Shown piece after piece: positions 1-7,670 of a stretch of 64,000 bases of DNA (position 1 is the stretch's first letter; each line of letters begins with the position of its first letter). A program made the translations under genes and the position numbers. Origin of the DNA: Streptomyces verrucosisporus (GTDB lineage: Bacteria > Actinomycetota > Actinomycetes > Streptomycetales > Streptomycetaceae). The notes under the pieces are model-generated. The model was not told the DNA's origin. It worked only from the letters and a program-made list of their open reading frames with translations, and made no database searches. The DNA lies in contig NZ_JADEYH010000015.1 in assembly GCF_017114865.1 (NCBI RefSeq), positions 1 to 64,000 of the forward strand, read 5' to 3'.

Positions 1-24
1 ACGAAGCCAGGTTGGAAACAGCTC

Positions 25-70
25 GCTGGCGTCGGCGGAAGAAGCGGCGGGTTTCGGCAGCGAGTGCGGC
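25..70 (-). repeat. IS630-family transposase 3' fragment, direct repeat of 6210-6255
   Basis: Bases 25-65 are identical to 6210-6250, and the match continues after one mismatch to 70/6255 (45 of 46 bases). Read on the minus strand it encodes a piece of IS630 transposase C-terminus (LAAETRRFFRRRQR). Neither flank matches, so this is a short remnant and not the edge of a full copy. Confidence 0.8.
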
Positions 71-402
71 ATGAGGGCCTCCTGGTCACCAGGGCGGATG
101 AGGCAATCCACACCGAGCCAAGGTCTTCACCCATTTCAAGATCTCTCAGCCGAGAGTTCCGTCACCAGTCTCTGTGGGCAGAACAGCACAACAGCGAACG
201 TCTACCGACACGTTGCCGTCACGCGTGAGGCGAGTCCGTGCACATCGGCCGGCAGTCCGTGTTCGAACCGGGCTCGCGTCGGCGAGCGCGCGAGAGCCGT
301 CCGCCGGCGTTGGTCGAAGGGACGGGGCCGAACCCCGGGACTGGACTATCCGCCGACTCCGTAGAAGACCGACCGGAGGGAACCACCGCCGCGGGGGATG
401 CG
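71..402. other. gene-free stretch downstream of the first ArsR gene
   Basis: About 330 bases between the IS630 remnant and the stop codon of the minus-strand ArsR gene. The open frames here are short, overlap one another and resemble no family I know. I see no clear hairpin terminator. Confidence 0.5.
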
Positions 403-777
403 TCAGGCTGTCGATGTAGTGGCCAGTAGCTTGCCCATCGCCGCGAGCACGGATGGCTCGATGCGGTAGTAGACCCAGGTGCCACGCCGCTCGGAGGTGA
501 GCAGGCCGGCCACCTTGAGCCTCTTCAGGTGGTGGGAGACGGTCGACTGGGAGACGCCGACATCGGATATGTCGCACACGCACGCCTCGCCGCTCTCGTG
601 CGAGGCGACCGCGGAGAACAGCCGCAGCCGCACCGGATCACCCAGCGCCTTGAACATCGCGGCGGTCCGCTCAGCTTCCTCGGCCGTCAGCGGGCGCTCG
701 GTCAGCGGCGGACAGCACGACACCACGACCCCGGAGGGGCCGGGTTCCAGCAGCGGCGGCACCTTGACGTTCGACAT
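403..777 (-). CDS. arsR: ArsR/SmtB-family repressor, probably arsenite-responsive
   Basis: The 124-residue protein has the winged-helix layout of ArsR/SmtB metalloregulators: FKALGDPVRLRLF at about 42-54 and a recognition helix STVSHHLKRL at about 78-87. It has an adjacent Cys21-Cys22 pair near the N-terminus plus Cys66 and Cys68 (CVCD). The N-terminal CC with a cysteine before the DNA-reading helix is the arrangement known for As(III) binding in Corynebacterium ArsR. I chose the ATG at 775-777; longer starts would run through the operator at 787-800. A frameshifted ArsO-like remnant lies upstream on the same strand. No intact transporter gene is next to it, so it may be left over from a disrupted operon. 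The family call is firm; the effector is inferred. Confidence 0.85.
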   Translation of the reverse strand: MSNVKVPPLLEPGPSGVVVSCCPPLTERPLTAEEAERTAAMFKALGDPVRLRLFSAVASHESGEACVCDISDVGVSQSTVSHHLKRLKVAGLLTSERRGTWVYYRIEPSVLAAMGKLLATTSTA

Positions 778-786
778 GCACCTATG

Positions 787-800
787 TTGACACATGTCAA
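787..800. promoter_or_regulatory. palindromic ArsR operator with promoter-like core
   Basis: TTGACACATGTCAA is a perfect inverted repeat (TTGACA, 2-base spacer, TGTCAA) centred about 17 bases upstream of the arsR start codon. On the minus strand its TTGACA can also serve as a -35 box, so bound repressor would block transcription. Autoregulation is inferred. Confidence 0.6.
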
Positions 801-1150
801 ACCAGCGTGGCCAGGTGTTCGAGGTCAGCGCCCGCACAGACGAGCCGCCGGGCGGTGGGCGACGCGGCGGCGTCCCACGCCGATGCCTTGCAAGGAATTG
901 GACCTGTGCGCTTCAAGCCACCGGTGCAGGTTCCGCCCCAACGTGCGCTGCTGGGCGAAACACACCAGGCGATGTGCGGTGAGAGTGGCACGCGGGCGTG
1001 CTCGGCCAATTCGACGGCGATCCGCACCGCGGAGTTCCCGGTCCCCACGGCCACTACGCGTTGCCCGGCGAAGGGCTCAGGTGTGCGGTACTCCGCAGCG
1101 TGCAATATCGCGCTGGTGAAGTCCTCCGCCCCCGAGGCTGCTATGTCGCG
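797..1150 (-). pseudogene. ArsO-like flavin monooxygenase remnant (frameshifted, truncated)
   Basis: A 102-residue frame starts at 1105 with EYRTPEPFAGQ and VAVGTGNSAVRIAVELAEH, the second dinucleotide-binding loop (GxGNSA) of FAD/NADPH monooxygenases related to ArsO. After about position 985 the family-like sequence continues in another frame (FAQQRTLGRNLHRWLEA), so a frameshift splits it. The N-terminal FAD half is absent and the sequence stops where IS110 material begins near 1150-1240. The place next to arsR fits an old ars operon. It cannot make an intact enzyme. Confidence 0.6.
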
Positions 1151-1240
1151 CCAAGCCGCTTGAGCGAGTTATTCGACGTTGCCGAGTCTTTCCGGTCGGG
1201 GTGCTCAAGGAGCTTGAAGATCTGGCGGCAGATCACCCGC

Positions 1241-2029
1241 TCAGGGATCGAGTCGCATCCGGACCATGGTGATCGTGTGCATGGCCCGGTTGAGCTGCCG
1301 GTCGCCGCTGCGGTTGAGACGGTGTCGGTTGGTCGGCTCGGACGAAGCAGGGATCGGCGAAACACCGGCGAAGGCGGCTTCCGAGTGGAATCGTCCCTGG
1401 TGGGACCATCTGACCAAGATCTGGGCGGCGGTGGTCGGTCCGACTCCGAGCAAGCCGAGAAGCTCGGGGGCCTGCTGCCGCACCAGGGCGAGGATCTCGT
1501 TCTCGAGTTCCTTGGCCTCGGCCTGCAGGACCTGGATGCGCTGGGCCGTGGACCGCATGGCTCGCACCGTCATCCGGTGCTCGAGGTCTTGGGTCGGGCG
1601 GTCGCGGAACTGAGCGCAGTAGGCGATCTGGGCGGGGGCTTGAGCTTCCGCAGCTCGGCGCGGAAGCTCATCAGGCGCAGAGACAATCAGGGCCTTGAGC
1701 CGGTTGATCGCGGCGGTGGAAGCGAGGACCGCTCCGTGACGGATGGCAAGCAGCACCCGCAGTGCCTCGCGTTCGCCACGGAGGCGGGGCTGGATCAGAT
1801 GCTCGGCGGCCAGGGTCTCCTTGGCGGCCCGGACGGCGTCGAGCATGTCGGTCTTGCGGCCCCCGCGGTTGGCCGCTGGTTTTAGGCGGTAGACCTCAAC
1901 GACCTGCTCGCCGGCCTGGTCCAGGAAGGCCGCGAGGCCGGCGCCGTAGATGCCGATGCCTTCCAGGGCCCAGCAGCGGCGGCCGGGAACCTGCTGGCGG
2001 GCGAAGTCCAGCAGGCGCCGGTGCTGAGC
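1241..2029 (-). pseudogene. IS110-family transposase, 5'-truncated
   Basis: This is the C-terminal three quarters of an IS110/IS116/IS902 transposase. It keeps the second acidic motif (WALEG, then IGIYG), the KTDMLDA pair of the DEDD site and the transposase_20 region (LLGLLGVGPTTAAQILV, FAGVSPIPASSG-like, NRHRLNRSGDRQLNRAMHTI). The N-terminal segment with the first catalytic Asp is missing, replaced in frame by IS630 sequence. The frame stops soon after RMRLDP, and a tail-like segment continues in another frame to about 1141. The copy should be inactive for transposition. Confidence 0.75.
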
Positions 2030-2689
2030 TTGTCGGCGTGGTGTCGTCAGGGTGAGTCCGGTTGCGGCGAGACATCCGTCGATGGTTTCACCGCGGTACT
2101 GGAGTTCGCGGAGGGTGCGACGCAGGACGTGCGTCAGGTGGTCGGGATCGGTGAAGGTGGCGTTGTTCTGGCCTCCTGCGCGTCGGACCAGTGACCAGAC
2201 GCCTTCGATCGGGTTCAGGTCGGGTGCGTAAGGCGGTGGCTGGTAGGCGGTGATCCAGTCGTGGGTGTCGATGAAGGCCCGCAGCCGGGCGTCCCGGTGC
2301 ACGTTGAGGTTGTCCCGGACGAGGACGAAGGGGGCGCCGAGTTGCCGGTGGGCGGCGGTCGGCAGGCCGCGGTAGTCGATCCGGGTGAAGCTGCGCCGGC
2401 GGCGGCGCTTGTGGTCGATGTGCCGCTTGGGCCGGAAGGCCGGGCGTGAGCGCTCGTCCTGCTTGTAGCAGGCCAGGGCGGCGATCGAGAACCGGCGCTG
2501 GGAGCGTCCCCTCACTCGGATCACGGGCGTGTGCCCGCGCTTGGCCCAGGTGCGGGAGGTGGGCAGCGTCATCGAGAAGCCGGCTTCGTCCTCGAAGAGG
2601 ATGTCGCCGCCAGCACCGACGGCGCCCAAGCCCTGCTGCACCCCGGCCCCGTCGTCCACGTCGTCCGCATGCGCGGCCGCATCGCCCAT
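2030..2689 (-). pseudogene. IS630-family transposase, N-terminally truncated, fused in frame to IS110
   Basis: The segment encodes the DDE catalytic half of an IS630/Tc1-type transposase: LFEDEAGFSM (first acid), VRDNLNVHRD (second) and DLNPIEGVWS (third Glu). The usual N-terminal helix-turn-helix of roughly 150 residues is lacking; the first 28 residues of the frame (GDAAAHADD...) do not look like transposase. Around residue 220 (LTTPRRQ) the reading continues without a stop into the IS110 remnant, giving one 482-codon open frame. This is best read as one IS inserted into another, followed by deletion. Confidence 0.75.
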
Positions 2690-3107
2690 CAGCCGTTGCG
2701 CGAGTTCGAACTGCTTACCCTAGTTGGTGATCAACGCCGAGTGCGTCGTCAGCCGTCGGCAGGTACAAGCCCACGTCCGGCTGACCTGGCCCGGATGACG
2801 CCGTTACCTTGGCGTCGGAGCTCGTTTATCTTTCGTCTCCTCCATCGATGGACGATGCCACGCGGGGCAGAGTCAGGCGCGGCCTTGAGCCTCCGGGCCC
2901 GTTCGGCCTCGGATCCAACTTGACATGCCCGCATCGGACGTCCTCGTCGACCGGATTGATCATCTACAGCGCTCCGGCTTCACTCACTCGCCGAACGTCT
3001 CGAACGCTAATTCGAGATAAACCTGCCGCAATAGGCGACGGGAGCGACCCCGGCCTCGACCACCACGGGCAAGGCGGCCAATCGACCCATGCTACCAATG
3101 ATCGCTG
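2690..3107. other. gene-free, IS-derived or degenerate stretch
   Basis: About 420 bases between the truncated IS630 frame and the promoter of the second ArsR gene. GC is lower and codon bias is weak in every frame. A 61-codon minus frame (2749-2934) resembles nothing I can name. It is probably scar sequence from the missing IS ends. Confidence 0.4.
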
Positions 3108-3137
3108 TTGACGCAAGCATTCCCTGTTAGATATTAT
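3108..3137 (+). promoter_or_regulatory. promoter of the second arsR; predicts a leaderless mRNA
   Basis: TTGACG (3108-3113) and TATTAT (3132-3137) are spaced by 18 bases. The expected start site falls at or next to the ATG at 3144, and no ribosome-binding site precedes that ATG, so the transcript is probably leaderless. The element GCTGTTGAC...CTGTT-GATA is shared with the arsP-like promoter at 3744-3777. Confidence 0.6.
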
Positions 3138-3143
3138 TCAACC

Positions 3144-3533
3144 ATGACGGGAGAACTGGATGTAAGCCTCTTTGGGGGCGAGGAGTTGTCGGACCGTGAC
3201 CGGGCGCGTCGACTCGTACCGAAACTCAAGGCGCTCGCCGACGAGAATCGGGTGGTTCTCACCCTGCTTCTCGCCGAGCGCCCCCGGACGGTCAAGGAGC
3301 TGGAGAAAGCCACAGGCCTGAGCCAGACGCTCATCAGCCATCACCTGCGGCCACTCCGGGAGCAGGCTCTCGTCAAGGTCATGCCTCGTGGGCGATCGAA
3401 CGTTTACGCCCTCTGCTGTGAAGAGTTCGGGACTCCGGTCCGCTGGCTCGCGTCGCTCGCGGCACTGACCCCCGAGGGCGCTCAAGCCTGCTGCCTGAGC
3501 GAAGAGGAGGATCGGAACGCCGACGAGGCGTGA
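3144..3533 (+). CDS. ArsR/SmtB-family metalloregulator
   Basis: The 129-residue repressor has the family fold: LVPKLKALADENRVVLTLLL at 24-43 and the recognition helix LSQTLISHHLRPLREQ at 59-74. Unlike the first ArsR it lacks the CVC motif before the DNA-reading helix. Its four cysteines are two adjacent pairs, Cys91-Cys92 and Cys116-Cys117, in the C-terminal third, which suggests a different metal(loid) site. A start at TTG 3108 would read through the -35 and -10 boxes, so I chose ATG 3144. It lies 320 bases upstream of the permease and shares that gene's promoter element, so it very likely represses both. Confidence 0.8.
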   Translation: MTGELDVSLFGGEELSDRDRARRLVPKLKALADENRVVLTLLLAERPRTVKELEKATGLSQTLISHHLRPLREQALVKVMPRGRSNVYALCCEEFGTPVRWLASLAALTPEGAQACCLSEEEDRNADEA

Positions 3534-3748
3534 GATCGCCTGACACATGCGGGGCACTGCGTGCCGCTCTGCTTCCGCACCCATGCACAACCCCGCACAG
3601 CTCGCACCAACTCGGCTCGACATCCGGCACTGGCCCCTCAAGGCGGCGGTACCGATCCACCTGGTGAGTCAGGCTTCCGGGCGTCGCGGGTCACGACGCC
3701 ACCGGAGCGGCGTCCCTCGCGAGCGACGACAACTTTCAGCATTTGCTG
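3534..3748. other. gene-free spacer between arsR and the permease promoter
   Basis: Together with the promoter that follows, about 320 bases separate the two genes. I see no coding signal and no strong hairpin here. The ArsR transcript may read through into the permease. Confidence 0.4.
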
Positions 3749-3777
3749 TTGACATGAATAGTTACTGTTGATATCAA
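3744..3777 (+). promoter_or_regulatory. promoter and putative ArsR operator of the permease operon
   Basis: TTGACA (3749-3754) and TATCAA (3772-3777) have a 17-base spacing. The -10 region sits inside the perfect 10-bp palindrome TTGATATCAA (3768-3777), well placed for a repressor. The upstream part, GCTGTTGAC followed by CTGTTGATAT, repeats the layout found before the second arsR at 3104. Confidence 0.65.
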
Positions 3778-3853
3778 TGGAGCGTGCGAACCGAATCGAC
3801 TTACGAAGCGCCCCAGGCCTGTCGCCTGAGCGGAGCTGAGGGGGTGCCCTCCG

Positions 3854-4747
3854 ATGCCTGACAAGGCAATCGAGACGATCAAAACCTTCGGGACGATCAC
3901 CGCTGAACTCGTCGTCCTCTTCCTGCTCGTAGCCTTCCTGGTCGCTCTGATCCAGCGGCGGATAGGCGAGAAACGACTTCAGGCGTGGATGGAGGGTGGG
4001 TCAATCGTGGCCCCCCTCAAGGGAGCCCTGCTGGGATCCGTGACCCCTTTCTGTTCCTGCTCGACCCTTCCCATGCTCATGGGAATGATCAAGGCGGGTT
4101 CCCCCTTCACGGGTGCCGCGGCCTTCCTCATCGCCTCCCCGCTGCTAAATCCGATCATCCTCGGGGTCATCTGGATCCTCTTCAGTTGGGAGATCATGCT
4201 GGGCTATGCGGCGGTTGTCCTCCCGCTGACCATCATCATCTCCTTGCTGTGGGGCAAGGCGGGCCTGGAGCGTTATGTTCGGCGCGTCAAGGTGTCCGCC
4301 GAGGGTCATGATGACTCTCCGTGGCAGGGGCTTCGTCGTGAAGTGCGTCCTGCCGCGCGCCAGTCGTGGTCGTACTTCCAGCCGCTGATGATTCCGCTCC
4401 TGATCGGCGTTAGCATCGGTGCCGTTATCTACGGAGTGGTGCCCCAGTCCTTCCTGATCTCCGTCGCCGGTGACGGCAGCATTCTCGCCGTTCCGATCGC
4501 AGCTCTCATCGGCATTCCTCTCTACATTCGCACCGAGTCGATTCTCCCGATTGGTCTTGCGCTGAGTTCGGCGGGCATGGGTCTGGGGCCTGTGTTCGCT
4601 CTGGTCATCGGTGGCGCCGGGGCGAGCATTCCGGAGTTGACCATGCTGTCGGCGATTTTCAAGCCGCGACTGGTGGCGACGTTCGTCGGCTCAGTTCTCG
4701 CCGTCGCCATCGCTGGCGGCCTGATCGTTCCCCTCTTCGCCAGCTGA
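3854..4747 (+). CDS. ArsP/DUF318-type permease (metal or organoarsenical efflux)
   Basis: A 297-residue integral membrane protein with about eight hydrophobic segments. It carries the family signature TPFCSCSTLP at residues 64-73 (Cys67, Cys69), followed by GSPFTGAAAFLIASPLLNP, typical of the DUF318/UPF0718 permeases that include ArsP, which exports trivalent organoarsenicals, and the SO_0444-type Cu/Zn exporters. A cytosolic loop (about 140-165) splits two membrane bundles. A GAGGGGG ribosome-binding site lies ten bases before the ATG. It is followed after 150 bases by a thioredoxin-like gene on the same strand. Which metal or metalloid it exports cannot be read from sequence; the neighbouring arsR genes favour arsenic. 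Confidence 0.85.
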   Translation: MPDKAIETIKTFGTITAELVVLFLLVAFLVALIQRRIGEKRLQAWMEGGSIVAPLKGALLGSVTPFCSCSTLPMLMGMIKAGSPFTGAAAFLIASPLLNPIILGVIWILFSWEIMLGYAAVVLPLTIIISLLWGKAGLERYVRRVKVSAEGHDDSPWQGLRREVRPAARQSWSYFQPLMIPLLIGVSIGAVIYGVVPQSFLISVAGDGSILAVPIAALIGIPLYIRTESILPIGLALSSAGMGLGPVFALVIGGAGASIPELTMLSAIFKPRLVATFVGSVLAVAIAGGLIVPLFAS

Positions 4748-4897
4748 CCCGAGGCGTTCGCCGAGCCAGTATCTCCAGGGCATGGTCCACATGGCGCCGC
4801 TATCGCACCGCTTTGGTTGCGACCTGAAACATCGGCCGTTCCAGGCCTCCAGACAGGCCCCTCGCTGGGCGTCGTGAAATTGAAAAGGTTATAGAAC

Positions 4898-5467
4898 ATG
4901 GTGTTCACCAACTCGTTCATGGCGCCCTTGGGTACTCCTGCCCCGCGCTTCTCCCTGCCCTCCATCAACGGAAACACGGTCTCACTGGACGACTTCGCGA
5001 GCGCTCGTGCCCTGCTCGTGATTTTTCTGTCCAACCGGTGCCCATACGTGGTCCACGTGGAGAAGGAAATCGGCAGGATCGCCGAGGAATATCGCTACCA
5101 GGGCCTGGGGACCGTCGGGATCTGCGCCAGCGATACGGGAAGCCATCCTGAGGACGCTTCGGAGCACCTGGCGGAGCAGGCCCACCGAGCCGGATTCAAC
5201 TTCCCCTATCTCGTGGATGATTCCCAGGAGGTAGCCAAGGCCTACCGAGCCGCCTGCACACCGGACTTCTTCCTGTACGACGCCGAGCGGCACCTGGCCT
5301 ACCGCGGTGAACTCGATCGTGCGCGCCCGGGTAACGAGCAGCCCGTCGACGGGAGTTCTCTCCGTACTGCTCTCGAAAATGTACTTGCTGGACGTCTCGT
5401 TCCCGAACCGCACGCGCCCAGCGGAGGCTGCAACATCAAGTGGAAGCCCGGTAACGAACCTGTATGA
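4898..5467 (+). CDS. thioredoxin-like (PRX-like1 type) redox protein
   Basis: The 189-residue protein has a thioredoxin/AhpC fold without a signal peptide. It shows FLSNRCPYV (Cys48 at the nucleophile position), GICASD (Cys85), ACTPDFF (Cys120 before the cis-Pro region) and the C-terminal GGCNIKWKPGNEP typical of the peroxiredoxin-like family 1. Such proteins are thought to reduce thiol or peroxide substrates. Its place in the permease transcription unit suggests that it supplies reducing power for metalloid detoxification or repairs oxidised thiols, which is inference. The ATG at 4898 is preceded by AAAGG and is the usual family start. Confidence 0.8.
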   Translation: MVFTNSFMAPLGTPAPRFSLPSINGNTVSLDDFASARALLVIFLSNRCPYVVHVEKEIGRIAEEYRYQGLGTVGICASDTGSHPEDASEHLAEQAHRAGFNFPYLVDDSQEVAKAYRAACTPDFFLYDAERHLAYRGELDRARPGNEQPVDGSSLRTALENVLAGRLVPEPHAPSGGCNIKWKPGNEPV

Positions 5468-5530
5468 GGGCGGAGGGACATGCGGTCCCGGCCGGTATCT
5501 GCTCCGACCCGCTGCTCCGATGAAGATATG

Positions 5531-5574
5531 CCGTCGCGGGCCTTCCCGATTTGAAACGGGAAGGCCCGCGACGG
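5531..5574 (+). terminator. 18-bp stem terminator of the permease operon
   Basis: A perfect 18-bp inverted repeat (5531-5548 with 5557-5574) around the loop ATTTGAAA lies 64 bases after the thioredoxin-like stop. It is GC-rich with no long U tract, as is usual in Streptomyces, and also separates the operon from the IS remnant on the other strand. Confidence 0.85.
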
Positions 5575-5590
5575 TGAAAGAGGGCGCCGG

Positions 5591-6118
5591 TTAATGAAGT
5601 TGAACTCGTGGAGCCATGGGGTCTGACGACTTGTCGTCCATGCGGCATCCAGGGATTCGACGTGAAGCCGTGATGTTCTGTTTCTGGTCACAGAGCCCTT
5701 TCCATCCTCGTTCTGAGCTGGTCAGATGAAGGGTGAGGATGGCCTGGACGAGGCCGGTGACGCGGGTGGTCGAGCACCGCAGTTTGCGGAGGAGCCGCCA
5801 GGACTTGAGGGTGGCGACGGCGTGCTCGACGAGGTCCCGGATCTTCGCGTGAGATCGGTTGACCGCCTTCTGGCCTGCGGAGAGGATCTCCCACCGTCCC
5901 CAGCACGGAATGCGAACCGTGCCGCCGGCACCTCGGTATTCTTTGTCGGCCCAGCACTCGATACCGACGTCCGCGAGCATGCGAATAACGCCATGTCCGC
6001 GGGCGGCCCGGACGTCGTGGACGGCACCGGGCAGAGCCGGAGAGGCCCCCAGCAGCCGACCGGACGGATCAGCCAGGATCTGCACGTTCATCCCGTGCTT
6101 CTTGTGCTTATACGGATG
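5591..6118 (-). pseudogene. IS5-family transposase, 3' half only
   Basis: The frame encodes the C-terminal DDE part of an IS5-type transposase: HPYKHKKHGMNVQILADP, then LPGAVHDVRAAR (Asp), ECWADKEYRGAG (Asp) and the closing RSHAKIRDLVEHAVATLKSWRLL (Glu). The N-terminal half is missing: the sequence runs directly into the end of the IS630-like element near 6125, and no IS5 N-terminus is found beyond that element at 7148. It is non-functional. Confidence 0.75.
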
Positions 6119-6125
6119 CGCTCTA

Positions 6126-7147
6126 TTGATCAGAAACTCATGGGGTTCTCGTCCAGGACGTAGTGGACGTGTGGGCCGCCGAAGTAGCCGCGGACGACGC
6201 GCGGCTGACGCTGGCGTCGGCGGAAGAAGCGGCGGGTTTCGGCAGCGAGTTCGGCCTGGTTCCGGGCCCGGTGCTGCTTGGGCAGGCTGTGCTTGAAGTC
6301 CGCGTTGACCAGTTCTTCGGGGTTCAGCTCGGGCGAGTAGGCGGGAGGAAGTGCAGTTCGACGTCGTCGGGGTGGGCGGCGAGCCAGTCGCGGACCTTCT
6401 TGGAGCGGTGGGCGGAGTGCCCGCCGACGACGAGATGGACCTTGTGGTCGAAGTGGCCGGCGAGCCGGTTCAGGAAGCGGCACATCACCTCGGCGGTGAA
6501 GTGCTCGGTGAAGACCATGAAGTGCGTCCGGCCCCTGGTACTGATCGCCGACATCGCGTTCACCGAGAACCGGTTTCCGCTGCGCCGCACCACGGGCGTC
6601 TTCCCCTTCTCGCCCCAGGTGCGGCCGGTGACCTGGTCGGATCGGGTGCCGGCCTGGTCGGCGAAGAGGATCTCACCTCCTCGGCCTTCGCCTGCGCGCG
6701 GATCTGCGGCCAGATCTCCTCGCGCCAGCGCCGCAGGGCCTGCGGGTCCTGCTCGACGGCCCGCTGGTCCGGGCACTGGAAGGTCAGCCCCCACCGCTTG
6801 AGGTACTTGCCCACCCCCGGTTCGGTCAGCCGCACCAGGTACAGCTTCGCGATCAGCTCGCCCACCAGCCGTCGCGTCCACAACTGCCCGCTCAGACCAG
6901 GGTCGCGGGGCCAGTGGTCGAGGACGGCCTGCCGCACGGCGTGGCCTGCTCGGCCTCCCCGAGCACCTGGTGCACCCCGACCGGCTTGCCCCGCGGCTGC
7001 GTGACCAGCGATTCCCGGCCGCCGGCCTGCCACTTCGTCCACCAGATGTCGACCGCCTTCAGCGACACCCCGAACAGCGCCGCGACGTCCCCCACCGGAT
7101 CGCTCACACACCACCAACGGCCCAGAACCCAAACTGTTTCGGGTCAA
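6126..7147 (-). mobile_element. decayed IS630-like element with imperfect terminal inverted repeats
   Basis: The ends 6126-6151 and 7122-7147 form an imperfect inverted repeat (about 19 of 26 positions, beginning TTGATCAGAAAC and TTGACCCGAAAC). They enclose one transposase reading of normal length, giving an element of about 1.02 kb. A TA lies just outside the left end (6124-6125), as expected for IS630 targets; the right flank is TG. It abuts the truncated IS5 copy. Confidence 0.65.
6130..7107 (-). pseudogene. IS630-family transposase with three frameshifts and a lost catalytic Asp
   Basis: Joining three frames gives a full IS630 transposase. The N-terminal helix-turn-helix (VAALFGVSLKAVDIWW) starts at 7107, the middle (DHWPRD...LIAKLYLVRL...WGLTFQCPDQRA) follows, then the catalytic core. 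Frame changes occur near 6935, 6680 and 6340. The first acidic motif is ILFADQAG. The second reads LVVGGHSAHRS where the family has VDGH, so the central Asp is Gly. The third is SPELNPEELVN. The combination of frameshifts and active-site loss shows an old, dead copy. Confidence 0.8.
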
Positions 7148-7670
7148 TGTGAGTTGACGCCTTCCCAGAGGCCACGGCGTTCCCTGGCGGATGCGCAATC
7201 GGCGGGAGCGGCACAGCGGCGCGAACAGGCATCCGGCCGCACGCCCCTGGAGGGCTCGGTCCGAAACCGCACCGGGGGCGGTGGCGGACGACCGCCGGGA
7301 TGGCGCCCGGTTCGCGCACCGGGCGCCGATGCCGCCCGTCGGCCGTGGCTCGCGGGTCGCCGGGGATGCGGAGGCTTCCGGTCTGCGGCTCATGCCGGAG
7401 TTATACGCGGCGTAGTCAGCACCGAGTCAGCACGGGAGTCGGCACCGCACTCCCGAACCACACCCGAGCAGGGCAACTCGGGCACCCTCCCGCCCGGCCT
7501 CGCCGGCGCCCTCGCGGGGCCGGCGGCCGCGCGCCCGCCCCGCGGCATGGCGGGCGCGCGCACCGCGGCGCGCGGAACTGTGGTGTCCCACCACATACGC
7601 CCGCGGCCTGCCCTTTCCTACGGTGTGGCGGCACACGAACGTCCCCGTCGAGTGTCAGGAAGTGGTGCCG
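7148..7670. other. gene-free boundary between the IS-rich patch and the core region
   Basis: About 520 bases with no frame I can assign. Codon bias returns to normal only at 7671. The first 100 bases are less GC-rich than the rest. No tRNA or clear attachment site is visible. Confidence 0.4.

Noticed and set aside
1241..2689. A novel two-domain nuclease in the mobile patch
   Set aside because: Both halves match known transposase families, and each lacks an essential part. The fusion is a by-product of nested insertion.
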